This document shows positions 16,929 through 25,303 of a stretch of DNA of 30,753 bases, in pieces (positions within the stretch are counted from its first letter, which is position 1; each line of letters opens with the position of its first letter). This DNA is from Zygnema cylindricum (Eukaryota; Streptophyta; Zygnematophyceae; Zygnematales; Zygnemataceae), in the NCBI GenBank assembly GCA_037447655.1, contig JBBHKE010002046.1:11787-42539 (forward strand), in the 5' to 3' direction. The notes under the pieces were generated by a model. The model saw nothing but the letters and a program-made list of their open reading frames with translations, did not search any database and was not told the DNA's origin. The translations under genes and the position numbers were made by a program.

Positions 16929-18677
16929 TTTGAAAGGTACGTTTGGTTTGTACGGTTTATTAGTACTTTGGTGCTTTGGTATTTCGCGTATAGACGCGGT
17001 TTGATTGGTAGGCGATAAGTGCGCACTTTATGATTGATGTTTTGTTTAGTTTGAAGTTGTGACGTTTTCGTTTGAAATTCTATATATTTTATTAAAAATC
17101 AAGGGGAAGAAACTTTTATAAAAACGTACCCAAATGTTAGATTTGTATGAAAGGTCCGTGGATGGCAAAAAGAGCGTCAAATAAAATCCTCCGTCATAGA
17201 TTTTATCGCGGCTTTTGGTATACTCCGATTGACACTAACGTAAGGCACATGACCTTTACGAATTGTAAGCACCTGATTTTGGGTTTGTTGTGGATTTTTT
17301 TGCTCTTTTCCACGTGGCACAATTTTATTCGTCCAGTTTTTGCGTGTTTTTCACTTCGAGGTCATTAGCCACACACTTGAGGGTTCGAGCCATGGCGTAC
17401 CGGAATCTAGGAAGCAAAACATGCAACGGTCAAGGTTTACGCCCATAACCTTGTCGAATCTTAGTAAAGATGTTTCAAACCATAGTTGTTCACACCGTTT
17501 AGTGCGAACGATTCAATCGCGACAAATTATACGTAACAGACACATTAAACGTTTTGAAAAAATATTAAAATCGTTAATGAATTTTCGTCCGTACTATTCC
17601 GTACATGTAAACAAAAATGAATTTTACATATACTGCAATTTGAACATTTTCCGTACAGTTCGCGTCTCTTTTTATCATTGTCTGTACATTTTTGGTATAT
17701 TTCCGTACGTTTCCAATAAAAGTTTTGTTTAGTTTACCAGACAAAAAGTACTACGAAGTGCAATGTACCTTTTCGTCAAAGTCCGTACTTTTTTCGAACA
17801 AAACCATACATTTACAATAAGATACCGTAAAGTTTCAGTAAATTGTCCATTTAGTTTACCAGACACAAAGTACATCGCGATTTTTTGCATTTTTTTCTAC
17901 AATCACGAATTAAACGTAACAATCGCAAAAAAGGAAAAAATTGCACGATTTGAACAACAACGTTTCAAACCCATAAAAAAAAATGTTTCGAAATGGTACA
18001 AAATAGTACGGCTTCTAGTAAGCAACCTCTATTTCAGAGTTTCACGCAATGTGAGGGTGCGTGCCCATGTGTGCAAGTAAGTATTTTTTTCTGTCGTTTT
18101 CACAGAAAACACGACTTCCAACGAGAATATTACGTCGTACGAAAAATGGGCAGAAACACAAGTACATTTTACGTCATCTTTGAACTTGGAAGGTACGACA
18201 ATTTGGATTATTATCATCGCGACCCACTTCCAGCTCATCTTCACACGTGCACTGGAATCCAATTGCGACCTGATTTGAATCAAAATACTACCCTATTGAT
18301 GAATAGAAAACCTGGATTGCACGCGTCAAAAGTTTTCGATAAAATTTGCACGAAGGAAAGTACACTCTATTTTTTTCCCTGCTTGTCACGCGCATTCACA
18401 TAAGAAAATGAAAAACATGTACGGAAAAAGATTGCATGGGTCTTGGACCTCCACTTTCCTTCATGGGTCCTTTGCAAAAGTTTACGTCGTCGTCGTCTCT
18501 CTTCCTCATTCTCACTCGAACGCTCCTATTTCTCTCTCCCCTAAATGAAATGTGGCAATGATGGTTTCAAATGAAAGATATATTTTATATTTTATTTTTT
18601 ATATATCTTTGGTCGTAGTTTGATGGCATATCGAATGATAAAATATAAAAAAAAGAAATCGGCAGCCATGGCGGAAA
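16929..18677. other. AT-rich spacer between elements D and E
   Basis: No recognisable gene. Four short open frames overlap (17147-17368, 17340-17732, 17763-18080, 17993-18403). The last encodes 136 residues including YYHRDPLPAHLHTCTG, but I see no known domain, and codon content looks like that of the surrounding DNA. The word CCGTAC/GTACGG is frequent. A pyrimidine-rich stretch lies at ~18490-18540, and a box B-like GGGTTCGAGCC at ~17381 has no matching tRNA arms. Confidence 0.5.
17693..17880 (+). repeat. Degenerate direct repeat around TTTAGTTTACCAGACA
   Basis: TTTAGTTTACCAGACA-A/C-AAAGTAC occurs at ~17728 and ~17852, each preceded by a related CCGTA...GTTT block, about 120 bases apart. 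An old local duplication. Confidence 0.55.
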
Positions 18678-18682
18678 GTTTA
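18678..18682. repeat. Probable target site duplication of element E, left
   Basis: GTTTA before the 5' LTR; GTTTC follows the 3' LTR (26238-26242), four of five matching. Confidence 0.6.
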
Positions 18683-18873
18683 TGTAGAAATTAATGGTTC
18701 TTTTTAGTATTTTCTAGGTCTATAATGAATTGTTGAAAAGAGGTAGTTAATATTTCACTTCTCTATTTTAGTTATACTTTAAAGAGAGAGAGTGAGGATC
18801 AAAGGCACGCCATGGCTGCGGCCATATTTAGAAAGTGGCAGATTTTGAAGTCGATGATATTTTACCACAATAT

Positions 18874-18944
18874 TGCCTAAATCCAGATTTGAGCTTGCGA
18901 CCTCTAGACTCTCTATAGCCGGGCGCCTTAACCATTAAGGCGCT
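18874..18944 (-). other. tRNA-like sequence inside the E 5' LTR
   Basis: On the minus strand, box A is TTAATGGTTAAGG within a perfect D-arm stem GCGCC/GGCGC. Box B is decayed to AGCTCAAATCTGG. The 5' acceptor strand does not pair with the 3' side. Confidence 0.55.
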
Positions 18945-19145
18945 ATGAAACGATACACGTGACGGATTTGAAACAAATATAAACATTTACAAAACGGCTA
19001 ATTAATACCAAACTAACGAAGAGGAACAATTCATGGACATACGCGAATCTGAACCGTGTTAAATATGTTTTGATCGGACGACCACCATTGTAGCCGCCAC
19101 AAGAAGTGAGCTTTTGGCGGCATTCGGAGATAGCGTCACAAGGTG

Positions 19146-19153
19146 CCACGTGG
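19146..19153 (+). promoter_or_regulatory. G-box CCACGTGG in the E 5' LTR
   Basis: A palindromic ACGT-core element ~130 bases upstream of the TATA box. The 3' LTR copy has decayed to CCACATGG. Confidence 0.45.
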
Positions 19154-19282
19154 CGCCACATTATTTGATACCGGAGAAGATGGGAGGAGGAACCATGGCT
19201 CCCAATTTGAGAGGTGTTACCTTGTAGATTATGTCGTACAATATACGTACAATAAGTACATCGCCCATTCTACCTTCTTGTA

Positions 19283-19290
19283 CTATATAG
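19283..19290 (+). promoter_or_regulatory. Probable TATA box of the E 5' LTR
   Basis: CTATATAG about 330 bases before the LTR end, downstream of the G-box. The 3' LTR reads CTATGTAG at this place. Confidence 0.5.
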
Positions 19291-19610
19291 TTTTCCTATT
19301 GGTCTAGGGTTTAGTATTAGGTAGTCGTGAGTAGGCAGACCAAGACTTGGTGATATTTAGGTACCTCTCTCTAGGAGAGCTTGTAAATATAAAGGTCATT
19401 TTTGACAAGCCATAACTTACTGCTTAGGGGAGCAAATTCGGATATTCTTTTTGCTAACGACTCAAGGGAGTATTGCCTTCATTCGGGTGAAGGTAATCAG
19501 AGTTGTTTTCTGTCAGGGTGACATTTATTTTTGCTGAAATACAAAGGGGTCAAGGTTATCCTAGAAGCGAGCTGCCTACCCTGAGGACCTATGGAGGTCT
19601 CAGAGTTGTA

Positions 19611-19625
19611 GGTTATGGGCCCACC
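19611..19625 (+). other. Primer binding site of element E, half-tRNA-iMet type
   Basis: GGTTATGGGCCCACC begins at the base after the LTR. It is complementary over all 15 bases to GGTGGGCCCATAACC, the anticodon stem-loop of plant-type initiator tRNA-Met as I recall it. The ATG at 19615 is the gag start. Confidence 0.82.
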
Positions 19626-20739
19626 CTCTAAGGAACCCATCTCCAATGGAACTGGCTTCATATATTGGGAAAGTATGATGACAGGAGCTCTATGTGAGAA
19701 AAGGTTTTCGGGAATAGAGAGTGGATGGGTGAGGCGTCCAGTCAGTCTTGGGGTCCCTCCAAGGTTTGGAGGAAGCAGATTCACAAGAGATACAGATCCA
19801 TCTCCAATGGAGGAGACAAAGGAAGGGGAGGTGGTGGACAAAGGAAAGGAGAAAGAGACGATCAAACTGATAACAATTGGTTCGCCATTCATGTCACCTA
19901 TTCCGAGGAACGAAAGAATGATACCGATACATGGGACTACAACAATATGGCGGCAAAGCACTTCATCCTCCGCCATCTTACTCAAGGGCTTGCATCTCCT
20001 CATTTGTAGGTAGAGAGGGCATCCGATCTTTGGGTGGCTCTCATAAAGATGTATTGAAGTGGTACGATTTAACAACAGCAATTGGCTGATAAGAAAATTG
20101 ACGCATACATATACAAGGGGGGGAAGATGTTGGATTTTTCTAATGAGCTCGCAACACTTTTCATGGAGCTAGAGAGTGTTGGACAGGTTGAAACTAAAAT
20201 ATGAAGGTTAACTGCTTGCTCATGAAGTTACCAGATGAGTTCGAGAACATAGTCAACCGTGTGCATGACTTGCCGGACTCAAGGTGGATATGGAATTCAG
20301 TGGTAGGGATGATTCTCGTTCGAGAGAATACGATTGAGATTCGAAGGGGAGGAAAGAGTGGGCAAGCCTTGGCAGCTGGGACCGATTGGAGGAACAATGA
20401 TTATAGGAAACCTGTCGGAAATAATAGAGGGGGGGAGCAGAAAAATCAGATTGACGAGTTTGGACCAAGGGCTCCCAAGGGTTTGTGCCACTTTTGTAAG
20501 AAACCAGGGCACTATATGGCGGAGTGCACTAAGTTAACGAAGCTGCGATTAAACGAAGGCCAGACAGGTGGACACCCCAGAGGAAAGAAAAAGGCCCTTG
20601 TGATACAGGTACACGAGGTGGAATCCAAAAACGAGGACGTAAAGCTCCTATTGGATGAGGAGTTGGAGGCGAAAAACGAGGTTGAAATTCCACGAAAGCA
20701 GAATTGTGCTTTCGGTGGATTGAAAGGTGAAGCAGGCTA
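19615..20739 (+). pseudogene. gag: Copia gag of element E, decayed
   Basis: It starts at the ATG within the primer site: MGPPSKEPISNGTGFIYW, in register with the Gag starts of A and B. A frameshift lies between ~19730 and 19860. The next segment reads WDYNNMAAKHFILRHLTQGLASPHL, followed by stops at 20007 and later. QLADKKIDAYIYKGGKMLDFSNELATLF follows, then another shift into an open frame from 20201. That frame has LLMKLPDEFENIV, RRGGKSGQAL, the CCHC knuckle CHFCKKPGHYMAEC at 20486-20527, and an acidic tail. A TAG at 20738-20740 sits where D has the Trp of GW-I-I-D, so gag and protease were originally one frame. Confidence 0.88.
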
Positions 20740-20740
20740 G

Positions 20741-21271
20741 ATTGTAGATCCAGGTGCCTCCATGCACATGTGTAAGGATAAACACTTGTTCACTATGATA
20801 AGAAAGATTCCCACCGTAGAGATAGAGTACGGGGATGGGAGGATAGTCACTACTACTCTTGTAGGATCGATAGCTCTGAAAGGGTTAGTAGAAGGACAGA
20901 CATCCATAGTTACATTCTCCGATGTATTGTTTATTCCGGAGCTGAACAAAAACTTCATCTCCACATCTGCATTAGATGATAAGGGTTTTGATACTAGCAC
21001 TAGGAAAGGAGTCTTTACTGCTAGTTTTGAGGAGGAAGTTTATTTCACTGCTGAAAAAGGTAGCCAAGGGATGTTTAGGCTGATTTTAAGCAATGGAAAG
21101 AAGAAACTTTATTATGCTGGTGTTCATGATATAATGTTGTGGTGTGAGAGGCTTGGGCATGTGAATCTTCATAAGTTAAGAGAGATGAAAAAGAAAGGAG
21201 TACTAGAAGGGATTCAGTTTGGTTTGAGTGATAATCTAAGTGATTGTAGTGGATGTGCTCAAGGCAAATAA
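20741..21271 (+). pseudogene. pol: Copia protease and GAG-pre-integrase of element E
   Basis: This continues the gag frame after the TAG: IVDPGASMHMC is the aspartic protease active site (D-x-G-A-S kept). Then LVGSIALKGLVEGQTSIVTFSDVLFIPELNKNFISTSAL, and the zinc-binding region LWCERLGHVNLHKL...DCSGCAQGK. The first His of the H-H-C-C set is Cys; both Cys are present. It ends in a TAA and frame break right after GCAQGK, where HRLPFPK is expected. Confidence 0.88.
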
Positions 21272-22110
21272 CACAGGTTAACCCATTCCAAAAACAACCA
21301 CTTATCATAGAGAAAAGATTCTAGATTTAGTACACACAAATATTTGGTGACATTCCAAAGTGCCTTCACCCCGGGGAAAGAGATTTATGATAACTATCAC
21401 TGATGATTGGTCTCACTATTCCAGGGAATATTTTTTGAAAAAAAAGTCAAAGGCTCAGGAATATTTTAGACAATATAAAGCATGTAGTGAAAAACTCAAT
21501 GAAACCCCAACCAAGAGAGTAAGGAGTGACGATGGTGGAGAGTATACCTCTAACCAGTTTGAGGATTTTATGAAGGAAGATGGAGTCCAACACCAAAAGA
21601 CAGTTCCAGAAAACTCGGAATAGAATGGGGTAGCTGAAAGATTAAATAGAACACTAAGTGATAGTGCTAGAAGTATGTTGTCGGATAAGAAGATAGGAAA
21701 AAGGATTTTGACCGAAGCAATGAACTGTGCTAATTACCTCAAAAATTGAGTTTTTACTTCAGCGGTAAAAGGCGAAACAACTTATGAGAGATGGACCGGG
21801 CGAAAACCAGATATATCTCACTTAAAGATTTTTGGCAGTCAAGTGTTCAGTCTAGATACAGATCGGTCTAATTGGAAGCTAGATCCTAAAGGAAAACCGG
21901 GGTACTTATTAGGGTATGATGAGGATGTAAAAGGATGCAGAGTTTATGATATAAAAAGGGAAGATATAATCTTAGTAAAGCATCTAGTTGTTATGGATGA
22001 AAGAAAGTCTGTGGATCCCTTCAAGTATACAAAGTCAGTAAAAATCAGATTTGAGTCAAAAAATTCGAATGACTTTGAGCTTCCTAACTATCCTGGTTTC
22101 AGAAGATGAC
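21272..22110 (+). pseudogene. pol: Copia integrase of element E, decayed
   Basis: The core can be followed: VHTNIW (first catalytic Asp replaced by Asn), ITDDWSHYSREYF, RSDDGGEYTSNQFEDF (second Asp), a stop at the Gln of Q-N-G, NGVAERLNRTLSDSARS (Glu present), EAMNCANYLKN, a TGA in place of Arg, then TTYERWTGRKPDISHLKIFGSQVFSLD and GYLLGYDEDVKGCRVYD. The C-terminal SVDPFKYTKSVKIRFESK matches the linker of D. Confidence 0.88.
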
Positions 22111-22871
22111 ATTCTTACAGGTACAAATCAGACCCAGAAGGACTCGGCCGTGGAAATTCCAGTGACAACTCTACCCGAAGCGGAAAATATGGTGGAAATT
22201 GATTAAGATTCAAGGGACAAGGGAGAAGCTGAGAATGTTTGTAAGAACCCACGGGAACTATTTATTCCGGCCATAGATTTTGAGTGAGGAAGGAGAAGTA
22301 GCAAAAGGTTGCAATAAAAATAGGTTAATAACAAGGTAACAAAACTATCTCATTTGGATGAACCTTAGACTTATGGAGAGGCGATAAATTGTCCAAAAAG
22401 GAACCAGTGGAAGATAGCCATCAATGAGGAGATGGCCTCAATTATGGCAGCCGATACTTGGGAGTTGGTGGATTGTCCACCTAACCGAAAACCAATCGGT
22501 TGTAAGTGGGTACTCATGTTAAATTTGAACCCAGAGAACACCATTGAGCGCTACAAGGCCCGGTTAGTGGCTAAAGGATTCACATTGTAAGAGGGAATTG
22601 ACTACGAGGAAACCTTTACCCCGGTGGTTAGATTTCCCTTGTCCGCATACTTCTCAGTTTGGCAGCAGCGGAAGACATAGAGGTGCACCAGATGGACATT
22701 AAGACAACCTTTTTGCATGGAGAATTGGAAGAGGAGATCTTCATGCGACAACCCGATGGATTTGAGGAGCAAGGAGAGGAGAGTAAGGTATGCCGGGTGA
22801 TTAAATCTCTTTATGGTTTGATACAGGCGCCCTGACAATGGAATAAGAAGCTTGATGAGTTTCTTACCGAT
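22111..22871 (+). pseudogene. pol: Element E integrase-RT linker and RT N-terminus, heavily decayed
   Basis: RT motifs are readable across several frames: [100 protein letters not shown], and SLYGLIQAP followed by TGA for the expected Arg. Stops occur at about 22200, 22290-22325, 22587 and 22833. A frame change sits near 22640. Confidence 0.85.
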
Positions 22872-23617
22872 TTGGGATTTATCCGGATCAGCTCAGATCA
22901 CTCAATCTATGTTTTTGAAGATGAGGAAGGTATTATTTTTATTGCAATTTATGTTGATGATTTGCTTGTTCTAAGTAAATCAATGGACAAAATTAATAAA
23001 CTGAAAACGGATCTTAAGGGGAGATTTGAGATGAAGGATATGGGGGAGGCAAGATATATTTTGGGAATTCAAGTAGAAAGAGACCGAGAAAGAAAGATTT
23101 TAAGACTAACTCAAAAAGAAGCAATAGGGAACATGTTGGAAAAGTTTGAGATGGATAAGGCTAATAGTTGTACAACTCCAATGGAGTTGAAGAAAGGAAG
23201 TGAGGGGAGTGTGGAAGTAGGAGTCATAATCTTAGACGAGGAATTAGGTCCGAAAGAACAGAAGTTCATGCAGACTATTCCTTACAGGCAAGTAGTGGGA
23301 AGCCTAATCTATTTTATGAATTGTACCCGGCCGGATTTGGCTGCAGCTGTAGGAGTGCTGAGTAGAAGTCTAAATGCTCCCACTAAGAGAGATTGGGAGG
23401 CAGCTAAGAGAGTCCTTAGATATTTGATAGGAACTAGGGATCTATGGTTGCATTTGGGTGGAGGGAATACTGACATCACTACTTGGAGTGATGCCAGTTA
23501 TGGTGATGCTCCGATGAGGAGATGTACTTCTGGATATGTATTGTATGTGGGTGATCGGGCTTGTTGCTGGATTAGCAAACAACAAAAGGTTATTTCTCAG
23601 TCCACCATGGAGGCTGA
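22872..23617 (+). pseudogene. pol: Element E reverse transcriptase core and first half of RNase H
   Basis: Open frame with FIRISSDHSIYVF, the catalytic YVDD at 22950-22961, FEMKDMGEARYILGIQVERD, NSCTTPMELK, YRQVVGSLIYFMNCTRPDLAAAVGVLSR, then RNase H motifs TTWSDASYGDAPMRRCTSGYVLYVGD and QSTMEA. It is interrupted within MEAEYMA at the GCTGA target duplication. Codons beyond 23617 belong to the LTR insertion. It resumes at 24958. Confidence 0.92.
23613..23617. repeat. Target site duplication of the LTR insertion, left
   Basis: GCTGA, identical to 24958-24962; joining the two restores the RNase H motif M-E-A-E-Y-M-A. Confidence 0.9.
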
Positions 23618-24470
23618 TGTTGTCCATAGCCTATTTCAGCCATCGTCTACACTCGGAAGCCCCACAGACTACCCCTCAAACAGCTGTGTTTCAGACAGCA
23701 CAGATTACTCCACTATTAACTGAATCACCTCAAACTGCACTAATATGCAGAATACGATATAAAATGTAATATTCCAAAGTTACAGCCAAATCCACAAAGG
23801 CATCTAGAAGATATTAGCTCCAGAGTTTCACAAAAATAGTTGACAGCTTCACAAACTAACCACTTTGACTGCTCACAGAATCTTACAGAGATACTGGAAT
23901 ACAATGAAACTTCACACACATATATATTCTATATCATAGAATAAATCCACAAATTTTCACATGAAATCCATAAACGTAGTGATCACATCAATAGGTCAAG
24001 ATGCGAAAAACAGTTTGCCATTGCTTTGATAAACTTAACTGTGATAATCAAAATATTCTAAGTCCTACAAGTTATACTCAGAGAGTTCACTACTGAACTT
24101 ACGGAGGCATACCATCCGTACGGTATCTACCATCTATCTAAACTATCGTAAGTATACCCGAATAGTTCGAGGTATGTCTAACCGAACAAATCTACAGTAA
24201 TAACTAATTAGCAAAAAGACAAACCTATGTTGTACTTAATATTTACACCGACATCTCCACAATCTTCGTACGTCAAAAACCAAGCTACCACTAAGAAACC
24301 ACTAAACAAATATCATAACTCAAAATCTACACTAGTAACATTATCCGCAGCTGCGTTAGCTGCTTTGTCCGTGCTGATCATATCAAGGTAATCGCAGTTG
24401 CGTTGTCCTGTCTGCGTCGCAACTGCGCCGTAGCGGCGGTGCCTGTTTTAATATTTCGTTTATTCCACAT

Positions 24471-24489
24471 CGGATCGCTTCGCGATCCG
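24471..24489. other. Perfect 8-bp hairpin in the family A LTR
   Basis: CGGATCGCTTCGCGATCCG, identical to 4691-4709. A symmetric 8-bp stem with a 3-nt loop. Confidence 0.7.
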
Positions 24490-24696
24490 CCGTCCATTTA
24501 TCAATGCTTGTACACGCCACTTTACGAGTCTTTTACATTACTTAAGTTATATCCGTTCGTTCGCTCCCCCAATCCATGAATCCATTCGAACCTCCACATT
24601 AAATTCCATAGTGCACAAACTGTTGCGTACGCACGAAACAAACTTTTAAAAACAACACTCCCCCGGAAATTTAGTTTCATGCACCTATAAAACTAT

Positions 24697-24897
24697 GCAT
24701 CGTGTAATGCTATGTTGCTACGCTGCGCTAGTTCAACATCGCAGCGCAGTATGAATACAATATGCAGCGTGTACTGCTATGCTCCTACGCTGCGCTAGTT
24801 TGATATCGCAGCCCAATACGAATACAATATGCAGCGTGTACTGCTATGCTGCTACGCTGCGCTAGTTTGATATCGCAGCTCTAGCAGCTGCTCTTTT
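24697..24897 (-). repeat. Three-copy 67-base tandem repeat in the LTR insertion
   Basis: Units begin at GCAGCGTGTACTGCTATG or a variant at 24697, 24764 and 24831, an exact 67-base period. The first unit is the most divergent. The GCTACGCTGCGCTAGTTTGATATCG core resembles the 3' UTR of element B. Confidence 0.85.
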
Positions 24898-24957
24898 CTC
24901 CCTTAACTTCCTCCTCATAGCCTAATCAACTGAGAACTAAAGCTTTCAATTTCAACA

Positions 24958-24962
24958 GCTGA
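24958..24962. repeat. Target site duplication of the LTR insertion, right
   Basis: GCTGA, identical to 23613-23617. Confidence 0.9.
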
Positions 24963-25290
24963 GTATATGGCCTCTTGCTCTGCTATAAAAGAATTGATGT
25001 GGGTTAAGTCTTTGCTTGGTGAGCTTTGTCACCTTAAGAGTGGTGTGCAGAAAATATTTTGTGATAATCAAGCAACAATCGCTATTGCTGCCAATCCTAA
25101 ACATCATTTTAAAGCGAAACACATGGACATAAGACTTAGCTTTGTTAGAGAGAAGGTAGAAAACAAAATAATCAGTTTAGACTATAGACCAGATAGCAAG
25201 ATAGTAGCAGACATGATGACCAAACCTGTTCCTTCCCCTAAGCTAATTTTCTGCAGGGAGAGGTATGGTCTGAAATTAAAGAGTGACTAG
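24963..25290 (+). pseudogene. pol: Element E RNase H, C-terminal half
   Basis: It resumes after the insertion: EYMASCSAIKELMWVKSLLGEL, FCDNQATIAIAANPKHHF (third acidic residue), HMDIRLSFVREKVENKI, IVADMMTKPVPSPKL (fourth). It ends with a stop directly before the polypurine tract. With 22872-23617 it makes a full RNase H domain with all four acidic residues, so decay of this domain is due mainly to the insertion. Confidence 0.92.
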
Positions 25291-25303
25291 AAAATAAGGG
25301 GAG
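25291..25303 (+). other. Polypurine tract of element E
   Basis: AAAATAAGGGGAG directly before the 3' LTR; same as in D. Confidence 0.85.

Larger units (their letters stand above)
18683..19610 (+). repeat. 5' LTR of element E
   Basis: It starts TGTAGAAATTAATGG and ends GAGTTGTA (a degenerate TTGCA). It contains an antisense tRNA-like block, a palindromic CCATGGCTGCGGCCAT, a G-box, a TATA box and a CTCTCTCTAGGAGAG inverted motif followed by a block shared with the D LTR (ATAACTTA-x-CGC/TGC, GATTCTTTTT-like). Confidence 0.92.
23618..24957 (-). mobile_element. Minus-strand LTR insertion (family A, solo-LTR-like) in element E
   Basis: A 1340-base insertion with TGTT...AACA ends and a perfect 5-bp target duplication. 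Its left end is the reverse complement of the family A LTR end seen at 1-258. Part of it (24370-24420) also matches the B LTR. An unusual point is GGGGGAG followed by TGTTGTT on the minus strand at 24651-24664, which looks like an internal polypurine tract/LTR junction. The insertion may therefore be a ~1040-base LTR plus ~300 bases of 3' internal sequence instead of a simple solo LTR. No coding frame. Confidence 0.85.

Noticed and set aside
17370-17395. tRNA gene or SINE suggested by GGGTTCGAGCC at ~17381
   Set aside because: No box A at suitable distance and no D or anticodon arm on that strand.
17993-18403. Host gene encoded by the 136-codon open frame
   Set aside because: No recognisable domain, overlapping frames of similar length nearby, no intron/exon or codon signal that I can support.
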